The notes below the pieces were generated by a model. That model was not told the DNA's origin. It worked only from the letters and a program-made list of their open reading frames with translations, and did no database searches. This document shows positions 5,998-12,403 of a stretch of DNA of 13,105 nucleotides, piece after piece (the first letter of the stretch is position 1; each line of letters opens with the position of its first letter). The position numbers and the translations under genes are program-made. The stretch is taken from the NCBI GenBank assembly GCA_007122215.1, contig SKUG01000107.1, positions 1 through 13,105 of the forward strand, read 5' to 3'. The stretch comes from Thermoleophilia bacterium. Lineage in GTDB: Bacteria; Actinomycetota; Thermoleophilia; Gaiellales; SKUG01.

Positions 5998-6001
5998 GGG
6001 G

Positions 6002-7345
6002 CTACCGGGCCTGGGGCCCGGCGCCGGGATCGGCAGGGTCGATCGCCAGCAGCATCCCGTGGAAGCTGAAGTAGTAGCGCCGGTCGGAGGCAATCCCGGG
6101 AACGTACCTGCCGTTCTCCCAGCGCCATCGCTCCTCGCCGCTGCGCACGTCGAACCCGTATGTCGTTCCCGACGGGAGCGTCGAGAAGAAGACCAGGTCC
6201 CCGATCACCACCCCGCTGCCCGAGATGCTGTCATCGACCTGCTGCGACCAGGCCAGGCGACCGGTCTCGACGTCGAAGGCCCGGACGGTGTTGTCGTGTG
6301 AGCCGATGAAGACCCGGCCGCCCGACACGACCGGCTTGGTGTAGATGAAGTTCGTTGCCCGCCCCCGCCAGCGCTCGGCACCGGTCTCCGCGTCCAGCGC
6401 GTAGAGGTTGCCGCCGATCGACGCGGCGAAGACCGTGCCGCCCGCAACCGATGGAGAGGCGTACATCGGGTCGGGTCGCACCCCCTGCAGGAGCCGGCGC
6501 TCGGTCCAGACCTCGCTGAGGTCCCGGACGCGCAGCGCGGTGATCTCACCGCCGTAGTTGGTGATGTACAGTCGTCCGGCCGCGATCGCCGGGCTGGCGT
6601 TGATCTTGCCGCCGGTCCGGTACGCCGCCACCACCGTCCCGTCGCGCGTGCGGACCTTCAGCACCTGTCCGGCCTGGTTGCCGAAGAAGGCGTGGTCGCC
6701 GATGATCGCAGGGGATGACTCGATCGCCGAGCCGGTGTCGAGGCGCCACAGCTCGCGCCCGGTGTCGCGGTCGAGCGCCCGGGCGTAGCCATCCTTGCCG
6801 GTGACGATGATCCGGTCACCGGCGATCGCGGGTGTCGTGTCGTAGACGCCGGGAGTGTCGGAGTCCGCAGGATCCGCCGTCTGGCGCTCCCAGACGGCCT
6901 CCCCGGTGTCGGCGTCGATGGCGGCCGTGATGCCGTCGGCGGTGTTGAGGTAGAGCACCGAGTCGCAGAGCGATGCGGGGAACTCGATCAGCGACCCCAT
7001 CCGCCGCCGCCATCGAACCTCGCCGGGAGGCGGGAGGTTGAGGTCGGCGCCATCGGAGGTGCGGGCCGGGGTCCTGCCGTAGATCGGCCAGCACTCCTCC
7101 GGGTCCTCCTCCGGCTCGGCGATCGGTTCCCGTGGAGGCTCGACGGGTTCGGGGTCCACCACTTCCGGGGTGAGCGAGGCAGCGAGGTCGGCATCCACCC
7201 CGGTACCGCGAGCCTGCTGCATCGCCAGGATCGTCCCGGCCGCGATCAGCAGGAGCCCCAGGGCCATGGTGGCGGCCGTGAGGTAGATGCGCAGCCGCAG
7301 GCCACGAGGCATGGCTGCCATCGTTGCGCGCAGCTCCCGGATCAT
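6002..7345 (-). CDS. Membrane-anchored PQQ-like beta-propeller repeat protein
   Basis: A 447-residue protein. One N-terminal membrane helix at about 18-43 follows a short Arg-rich cytoplasmic end, then an acidic Pro/Glu linker (50-85) and a propeller of about eight blades. The repeats follow the PQQ/BamB pattern: small residues plus PAI/PVV, two strands, then ALDxxTGxxxW, for example DGYARALDRDTGRELW, GNLYALDAETGAERW and NTVRAFDVETGRLAW. The signal-anchor topology puts the propeller outside the membrane, where such folds serve as binding scaffolds; catalytic PQQ-dehydrogenase residues are not evident. The ATG overlaps the GH31 stop by 4 bp (ATGA), so it is translationally coupled to the glycosidase. 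Inference: a surface scaffold or glycan/protein-binding partner. An alternative start at Met9 is less likely given the overlap. Confidence 0.9.
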   Translation of the reverse strand: MIRELRATMAAMPRGLRLRIYLTAATMALGLLLIAAGTILAMQQARGTGVDADLAASLTPEVVDPEPVEPPREPIAEPEEDPEECWPIYGRTPARTSDGADLNLPPPGEVRWRRRMGSLIEFPASLCDSVLYLNTADGITAAIDADTGEAVWERQTADPADSDTPGVYDTTPAIAGDRIIVTGKDGYARALDRDTGRELWRLDTGSAIESSPAIIGDHAFFGNQAGQVLKVRTRDGTVVAAYRTGGKINASPAIAAGRLYITNYGGEITALRVRDLSEVWTERRLLQGVRPDPMYASPSVAGGTVFAASIGGNLYALDAETGAERWRGRATNFIYTKPVVSGGRVFIGSHDNTVRAFDVETGRLAWSQQVDDSISGSGVVIGDLVFFSTLPSGTTYGFDVRSGEERWRWENGRYVPGIASDRRYYFSFHGMLLAIDPADPGAGPQAR

Positions 7346-9585
7346 GGCGTGGTACCCCGGGTGGGAGCGAGGTCGATGTGCGGGACGGGCACGTCGAGGC
7401 CCTCGGCCGTCACACGGGGCTCGGCTGTGACCTCGATCCGCAGGCTGCCGGGCTCACGCCCCGGCGTGGTGCCATCGTCGAGCAGCAGCTCGATCGTCGT
7501 GCCGTGCGCAGCCGGTGATGCGGCGAGCACCTCGAGCCGTGGGGGTGGCCACTCGTAGCTGCGACGAGCCAGCGGCTCGGGGTCGAGCACGAGCGCAGCG
7601 CCTGCCGGAAGGAAGATGGGGATCGTGTCGGGCTGCACGGGCACCTCGACCTCGCACGGCCCATCGATGGGATCGCCGACGGGAACGGGCATGCCGTCGG
7701 GCTGCACCTGCAGCTGGATCCACTGGCCCTCGGGGATGAGCACCGTGCGGCTGCGTGCGCCCGGCTCGAGCACCGGAGCTGCCAGCAGGGAGCCGAACAT
7801 CCACTGGTCATCGACGTCGGCACACCGTGCATCACCAGGGTGGTCCATCACCATGGGACGCATGATCGGACGCCCGTCCCGGCTTGCCTCGTACGCCCAG
7901 GAGACGACCTGTGGCAGGAGCCGTCCCCGCAGGCGGATCGCTGCGGCCACGTGCGGCAGGGCCTCCTCCCCCTGGCTCCACGGCTCGCGATCGGTCAGGC
8001 AGCCGTGTGCGCGCATGATGGGCATCAGTGCCCCGGCCTGCAGGAAGCGAGCCATCAGCTCGGGGCCGGGCTCCCCGAAGAATCCCCCGAGGTCACAGCC
8101 TGCCAGTGGCAGCCCACACAGGCCGAGGTTCATCACGAGCCGGGGCTGGCGGGCGAGGTCGGTCCACGTCGAGCCGATGTCCCCCGTCCACGGCGATGCA
8201 CCGTAGCGCTGGCTGCCCGCTCCCCCTGAGCGTGAGAGCACGAAGCGGCGAACGCCTGCCCCATCGTCGTGTCGCGCGAACTGGCGCTGCTGGGCGACGG
8301 CCAGCATGTTGCGCACGTCACGCCCGTCGAGCGTGCCGGGGTGGGGCCAGTCGGCGTCGGGGAAGCTGACCCCGGTCCCCACGCCCTCGGGCTCGTTGAG
8401 GTCGAGCCACCACGCGTCCACGCCCATCTCGCGCAGGTGGGTGTGCTGGTCGCACCACCATGTGCCGACCTCGTCGCGGAAGAAGTTGAGCAGGCGCCCC
8501 GGCGAGGGTTCCAGCGGCAGGAAACCCTCGATCCCCCGCGCGCAGTACCATGGGTCCGCGGCGTAGGGGTCGTCGCTTCCGGTTCGGGTTGCGAAGGCCC
8601 CGATCCGTTCCCCGTCGGCAGCGCTCGGGATGTCCGTGCGGATCATCGGCTCGGTGATCACGATGCTGCGGACTCCCGCTGCGGCGAGCCGACCCAGTCC
8701 CTCCACCGGGTTCGGGAAGCGCTCCGGGTGCCACTGCAGGTCGACGTAGTCGTTGAGCCAGAGCACGTCGAAGACCAGCCCATGGACGGGCACCTGCTCC
8801 TCGATGAGCCGGTCCACCACGCCCTGCGCATGCTCGAAGGACTCGTAGCCAAACCGCGACTGGATGTATCCCAGCGTCCAGTGTGGTGGCAGCGCCTGGT
8901 GCCCGAGCAGCCATGCGAGCCTGCTGGTGGCCTCGGCCAGGCTCGCCGGGCCGACCACCCAGACCTCGGCCGGGCCTCGATCCGCTGTGAAGCTCCACTG
9001 GTCCGGGTCTCGCGCGCCGAGGTCGAGCACGGCGTCGGTGGACTGGTTGGCGACGTAGATCCCGTAGCCCCTGCTGGACCAGAACCAGGGGACCACGAGC
9101 TCGCCGTAGTTGGAGTCGGGAAGGTCAGCTGGGTCCATCCCACGGCTGCGGGCCTCGGCCGCCCTGCGATCGAGGTGGTCGGCAACGACGTCGGCGCAGA
9201 GGTCACAGCCGTCCGAGCCATCGAGGTCGGCCCTGCCGACCGGGTGCAGCTCGGTCCGCAGGTGGACGTGGTCTCCCCTGCGGTCGAGTCCCCTCGCATC
9301 GGCATCACAGGCACCGTAGAGCGCCTCCTGCGGCTCGAGGGCGCCACGCACGTACACGCCGTCGGCACCGGCTCGGAGGTCGAGCTCGAGCCCGCCATCG
9401 CTGGTGCACGACCGGAGGAGCTCGGCGAGCCCTGCGGCATCGACGCTCACCACCTCGGCGTTGGCCAGTGCTGCCCGCGCGGGGCCGGAGAGTCCCGCCA
9501 GCGCAAGCCCCTCGGATCGCTCGTCCGGAGCGTGCTGGATGCGAAGGACACCATCGATGGGCTGGGTGACGTGCCAGGAGTTCAT
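7342..9585 (-). CDS. GH31 family alpha-glycosidase (alpha-glucosidase/alpha-xylosidase-like)
   Basis: A 747-residue retaining alpha-glycosidase of family GH31, probably cytoplasmic as no signal peptide is seen. An N-terminal beta-sandwich includes ALYGACDADARGLDRRG (88-104) and WFWSSRGYGIYVAN (167-180). The catalytic barrel starts at PPHWTLGYIQSRFGY (233-247). The nucleophile is Asp395 in WWLDLNEPEG and the acid/base is Asp469 in WTGDIGSTW. GCDLGGFFGEP (496-506), PIMRAHG and DDQWMFGSLLAAPVLEPG follow as in the family, then C-terminal beta domains. An insertion rich in Asp, Cys and Arg (about 120-158) interrupts the N-terminal sandwich. ATG9585 sits 55 bp after the wall-hydrolase stop; a TAGGCT box ends 7 nt upstream, so the message may be leaderless. 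The substrate (starch-type, xyloglucan or trehalose-related) cannot be assigned. Confidence 0.93.
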   Translation of the reverse strand: MNSWHVTQPIDGVLRIQHAPDERSEGLALAGLSGPARAALANAEVVSVDAAGLAELLRSCTSDGGLELDLRAGADGVYVRGALEPQEALYGACDADARGLDRRGDHVHLRTELHPVGRADLDGSDGCDLCADVVADHLDRRAAEARSRGMDPADLPDSNYGELVVPWFWSSRGYGIYVANQSTDAVLDLGARDPDQWSFTADRGPAEVWVVGPASLAEATSRLAWLLGHQALPPHWTLGYIQSRFGYESFEHAQGVVDRLIEEQVPVHGLVFDVLWLNDYVDLQWHPERFPNPVEGLGRLAAAGVRSIVITEPMIRTDIPSAADGERIGAFATRTGSDDPYAADPWYCARGIEGFLPLEPSPGRLLNFFRDEVGTWWCDQHTHLREMGVDAWWLDLNEPEGVGTGVSFPDADWPHPGTLDGRDVRNMLAVAQQRQFARHDDGAGVRRFVLSRSGGAGSQRYGASPWTGDIGSTWTDLARQPRLVMNLGLCGLPLAGCDLGGFFGEPGPELMARFLQAGALMPIMRAHGCLTDREPWSQGEEALPHVAAAIRLRGRLLPQVVSWAYEASRDGRPIMRPMVMDHPGDARCADVDDQWMFGSLLAAPVLEPGARSRTVLIPEGQWIQLQVQPDGMPVPVGDPIDGPCEVEVPVQPDTIPIFLPAGAALVLDPEPLARRSYEWPPPRLEVLAASPAAHGTTIELLLDDGTTPGREPGSLRIEVTAEPRVTAEGLDVPVPHIDLAPTRGTTP

Positions 9586-9592
9586 GCTGCCC

Positions 9593-9598
9593 AGCCTA
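9593..9598 (-). promoter_or_regulatory. Possible -10 box giving a leaderless GH31 mRNA
   Basis: TAGGCT on the minus strand lies 7 nt before the GH31 ATG, leaving no room for a normal leader. No clear Shine-Dalgarno sequence is visible. A weak -35-like GTCGAC lies further upstream, at a spacing slightly longer than usual. This would allow the GH31-propeller pair to be expressed apart from the wall-hydrolase gene. Confidence 0.35.
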
Positions 9599-9640
9599 TC
9601 GGGCGGCGGAGGCTGGCTCGTCGACCCGCCCGTCGTGCGC

Positions 9641-10858
9641 TCAGCGACGCCGCAGCGTTCGCCGTCCCCAGGAGAGGTTCTGCTGCCAGAAGCCCTCGAC
9701 GCGATCGATCGACACGCCCCCGTTGCTGCCGGCCGAGTGGATGAACCAGCCGTTGCCCAGCCACATCCCCGCATGGAAGTTCGCCGATGGCGCCGAGCGA
9801 GGGCCTCGATCTCCCCAGAACACGAGGTCACCGGGACGCAGCTGCCGACGGCCCACGCGCTGCGACCGGGGCCGTGCCGACATGTCCATGCTGGTGTGCT
9901 CGGCCACGACGTGCCGTTGGCCGGCTGGCACGCCGGCATCGCCCAGCACGCGCAGCACGAAGCCGCTGCAGTCCATGCCACCGACCCCTCCCGGCTGGGC
10001 TGGCGTCGGCAGCTCGGTGTTCCCGGCCCAGACGTAGGGGGTCCCGACCAGGCTGATGGCGCGTGCTGCGAGCCGCTGCTCGTTCGGGCGCATCCGCGGC
10101 AGCCGCATCGAGCCGTAGCGCGCAGCACGCTCGACCCGCCACGGCTCGGCCATCGCAACCCGCCGCAGCATGAATGCCGCGTGCGCGCGCGTGAGCGACT
10201 GGGTGGGCGCGACCTCGAAGCGCTCCCGACCGGCCGGGTGGTTGTGGTAGAGCCCCAGCGAGCGCGCCATCACCTGGGACGCGTGCGCGGAGTGGTCACC
10301 GACGCCGCGGGGCGCAACGCGCCGCAGCTCACCGGCCAGCCGGTTGCGCTGGCGACCGAGGCCAAGCATCCCCACCGAGCTGCGCGCCGCCTCGTTGGAT
10401 GTCAGGGGCTGGCGAGGGGCAAAGCGACGTCCCGGTGCGCGGAACCAGCCTGCCCGGACGCTGCGCGCAGCCACGCTGGTGGTGCGGGCATCGCGCAGCC
10501 GGGCCCCCTGTCGCATGCCGGCCAGCTGCGGCTGGCCTCCATGGAGTCGCTGCCGGAGGCGTTCGGTGCGCTGGAGTGCGGCCAGCCACTGCTGTCGCGT
10601 GATCGGCTGGTGGGGGTTGCCGCTGGTCACGTGACGGGGCAGGAGCCGGTGACGGGCTGCAAACCGCATGTCTGCCCGGGCCCAGCTGGCGGGAACTGCC
10701 TGCTCGGCCGCAGGGGTGGTCGCAGCGACCGCGGGTCCGGGACGTGCGAGCACCAGCGCTGCGGCCAGGATGATCGCCGGCACCGTGAGCGCAGCGATCC
10801 ACTGCCGGTTGGCACCGCCACCGGTGCCCATCCAGCGGATCGACATGCATGCACCCAC
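9641..10858 (-). CDS. Secreted NlpC/P60 cell-wall hydrolase with SLH-like repeats
   Basis: A 405-residue exported protein. A signal peptide (Arg near 8 and 18, hydrophobic core 20-38) has likely cleavage after PGPAVA at about 45. Residues 50-240 hold up to three degenerate S-layer-homology-like repeats (WARADMRFAARHRLLP then PITRQQWLAAL; RFAPRQPLTSNEAARS; FEVAPTQSLTRAHAAFML), a module that attaches proteins to secondary wall polymers. The C-terminal NlpC/P60 peptidase (262-395) has catalytic Cys297 in MDCSGF, His362 in NFHAGMWLG and a third polar residue at His374 in FIHSAG. It would cleave peptidoglycan stem peptides. GTG10858 is favoured by GAGGGA (10865-10870) 6 nt upstream; ATG10846, four codons later, is the alternative. 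The upstream frame lacks coding character. Confidence 0.9.
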   Translation of the reverse strand: MGACMSIRWMGTGGGANRQWIAALTVPAIILAAALVLARPGPAVAATTPAAEQAVPASWARADMRFAARHRLLPRHVTSGNPHQPITRQQWLAALQRTERLRQRLHGGQPQLAGMRQGARLRDARTTSVAARSVRAGWFRAPGRRFAPRQPLTSNEAARSSVGMLGLGRQRNRLAGELRRVAPRGVGDHSAHASQVMARSLGLYHNHPAGRERFEVAPTQSLTRAHAAFMLRRVAMAEPWRVERAARYGSMRLPRMRPNEQRLAARAISLVGTPYVWAGNTELPTPAQPGGVGGMDCSGFVLRVLGDAGVPAGQRHVVAEHTSMDMSARPRSQRVGRRQLRPGDLVFWGDRGPRSAPSANFHAGMWLGNGWFIHSAGSNGGVSIDRVEGFWQQNLSWGRRTLRRR

Positions 10859-11185
10859 GCTGCGTCCCTCGTCCGTTACCCTGGTCGTCCCATGCCACGC
10901 TGCCCGGGCGGCATGCCCCATCCCCATCGGCAACTCGACGCAGGACCATGAGCCGCAACGGCGGCCAGGATGGCAACCGGTCGCATGCCGGCCCCGGTGA
11001 CGGGCGTGCGACGTGCGCCGGCACGGTGCTGCCGGGGTGGTGGCCGTGCAGGGCCGCGCTGGTCCGACGGGGATGAGCCCGCGACGCGTGGGAGGTAGCA
11101 TTCCCCCTGCGAGTGCCGGTCGGGACCAGGATGGTGCCGCCCGCCGACGAGAACCGTTGAAACGACTGCAGGGACGCAGGGAACG
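10859..11185. other. 327-bp divergent intergenic region
   Basis: Separates the wall-hydrolase gene (minus) from the zinc-motif gene (plus). It holds an inverted repeat CATGCC (10891-10896)/GGCATG (10910-10915) around a central GCCCGGGC, a 6-bp hairpin CCGGCA/TGCCGG (11018-11035), and TANNNT-type boxes on the plus strand, TACCCT near 10877 and TAGCAT at 11096-11101, neither with a clear -35. No supportable gene, tRNA or riboswitch was found. A c-di-AMP (ydaO) riboswitch, often found ahead of wall hydrolases, was looked for and its signature segments are absent. Confidence 0.5.
10891..10915. repeat. Inverted repeat upstream of the wall-hydrolase gene
   Basis: 6-bp arms CATGCC and GGCATG with a 13-nt spacer containing the palindrome GCCCGGGC, ending 33 bp upstream of the GTG. 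The placement suits an operator or a leader hairpin. The arms are short, and related GGCATGCC words occur elsewhere, so significance is uncertain. Confidence 0.3.
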
Positions 11186-11593
11186 ATGTACCAGTACAGC
11201 CGGGCTATCTACCTCGAGACACGCGACTTCATCTCGGCCCCGTCACCAGACCAGCAGCTCCAGGCACAGCGTCGGGTGCTGAACGCCTGTGAGCGACTCG
11301 TGGGGCGGCTCGCCGAGGACCCGCAGTACGTGGCTGACCCTGCCCGGTCACTCTTCACGGAGATCCGCTCCTACTTCTCGATCAACGACCAGGCGCGCAT
11401 CTACGCGATCATCCAGCGCTACGTCGCTGCGGCTGCACGCCTCCTCGAGGAGGAGGCGCAGCGCAAGGCCAGCGAGGAGTCGGCCCGCTGCCAGGCACAG
11501 ACCCGCAAGGGCACGCCCTGCCGCCGCAAGCCCCTCCCCGGACGCACGCTCTGCCCCTCCCACGAGCACCTCGCCTCGATCGTCGCCGTCTGA
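11186..11593 (+). CDS. Small protein with C-terminal Cys3His zinc-ligand motif
   Basis: A 135-residue, probably cytoplasmic protein. The N-terminal about 100 residues look all-helical, with MYQYSRAIYLETRDFI at the start, RSYFSINDQARIYAIIQRYV (61-80) in the middle and a charged Glu/Arg helix at 85-100. The C-terminus carries Cys102, Cys112, Cys123 and His126 in the order C-x9-C-x10-C-x2-H, with QTRKGTPC between the first two. It resembles the short CxAxTKxGxxC...C..H zinc-binding modules found at the ends of otherwise unrelated bacterial proteins. Zinc binding is inference from ligand spacing; a nucleic-acid or protein partner is possible. AGGGAA immediately upstream of ATG11186 supports the start. 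A strong hairpin 22 nt after the stop suggests it is transcribed alone. Confidence 0.8.
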   Translation: MYQYSRAIYLETRDFISAPSPDQQLQAQRRVLNACERLVGRLAEDPQYVADPARSLFTEIRSYFSINDQARIYAIIQRYVAAAARLLEEEAQRKASEESARCQAQTRKGTPCRRKPLPGRTLCPSHEHLASIVAV

Positions 11594-11614
11594 CCTCCTG
11601 GATGCCACGCTGCC

Positions 11615-11640
11615 CCGGCGCATCCTGTGGGATGCACCGG
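11615..11640 (+). terminator. Strong hairpin after the zinc-motif gene
   Basis: CCGG-C-GCATCC pairs with GGATGC-A-CCGG around a TGTG loop: 10 bp with one C-A mismatch, 22 nt after the stop codon. It lacks a U-tract, but is the most stable-looking hairpin in the window. The remainder of the gap to 11728 shows only the GAGGAGG ribosome binding site (11717-11723) of the next gene. Confidence 0.45.
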
Positions 11641-11728
11641 CGCACGCGGCCTCGTCCCTCGCCCTCGGCCGCTGCATGCTGCAACGAATTGGTGGCTGCA
11701 GGAGGATATCCACGGCGAGGAGGACGAT

Positions 11729-12403
11729 GTGGCTGATCCCGCTTCCGCATCACCGACCGACCGTGGATGGCTCGCGACGGCCCCGTTGCTCACCTACTAC
11801 GGGGTCAACGGCGTCCAGCGGACGATGAACCTTGCCCGGTCGACGGCAGCGATTCCGCGCGCACGCGCGGAGGGACACCTCCTGCGCCTGCTGGGCGAGG
11901 GCTTCGTCGTCGGCAGGCCCTCGCATGCGGTGATGCCGATCACCGGTGGCGCTGCCCGCCTCTGGCAGCGGAGCTTCCGGGCGAACACCCTCTTCAACGC
12001 GAGCATGGGCCCGCTGTCGCTCCTGATCGGTGTCACGAACCTCGACACCGCCCTGCGCAGGCAGGGAGGGCTGTCGGGGCTGGGCTCCTCCACCGCTGGT
12101 CGCACCGGCATCCTGCAGTCCGTCTCCGGTGTCGTCGAGCTCACGGCCGTGGGCCTGGCTGCGTCCACCGCGCGCTCACGCGGGGCCCGGGCCATGCTCC
12201 GCAGCGCCTACCAGCATCCGATGCTTGCCTCCCCCGTCCTGACCGGGGTGACGGCATCCACGGGCTCGATCACGATCGCGAACGAGCTGGGGCTGCTGCG
12301 GTTCATGGATCGCGGCAGCCGCGAGTCGGTCGGGCAGGCCATGCGGGGGGCGATCGACGACCTGCCCGAGACCCTGCACAGGTACGTCCGCCCCGCCCTC
12401 TAG
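11729..12403 (+). CDS. Hydrophobic protein of unknown function, 224 aa
   Basis: No family recognised. GTG11729 is preceded by a very strong GAGGAGG 5 nt upstream, so the gene is credible. The protein begins with a polar 10-residue end and an aromatic segment WLATAPLLTYYGVNGVQRTM (14-33). Moderately hydrophobic, Gly/Ala/Ser-rich helices follow at about 92-104 (MGPLSLLIGVTNL), 131-147 and 165-190, with basic stretches between them (RARAEGH, ALRRQGG, STARSRGAR). This suggests a peripheral or weakly membrane-embedded helical protein rather than a classical transporter. The C-terminus ends in DDLPETLHRYVRP. It is convergent with the next gene, and the two stop codons share the palindrome CTAG. Residues 94-147 have some resemblance in pattern to the convergent neighbour. 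Confidence 0.72.
   Translation: MADPASASPTDRGWLATAPLLTYYGVNGVQRTMNLARSTAAIPRARAEGHLLRLLGEGFVVGRPSHAVMPITGGAARLWQRSFRANTLFNASMGPLSLLIGVTNLDTALRRQGGLSGLGSSTAGRTGILQSVSGVVELTAVGLAASTARSRGARAMLRSAYQHPMLASPVLTGVTASTGSITIANELGLLRFMDRGSRESVGQAMRGAIDDLPETLHRYVRPAL

Noticed and set aside
8269..9744. 491-codon plus-strand frame opposite GH31
   Set aside because: Antisense shadow of an intact GH31 enzyme with both catalytic aspartates; no independent start signal or motif.
10859..11185. c-di-AMP (ydaO-type) riboswitch ahead of the NlpC/P60 gene
   Set aside because: Actinobacterial wall hydrolases often have one, but the conserved GGGGGAACC-like and terminal UAACC...GUAGGCG-like segments were not found on either strand.
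11630..11641. GGATGCACCGGC shared with about position 1194
   Set aside because: A 12-base match between two places in 13 kb of high-GC DNA is expected by chance.
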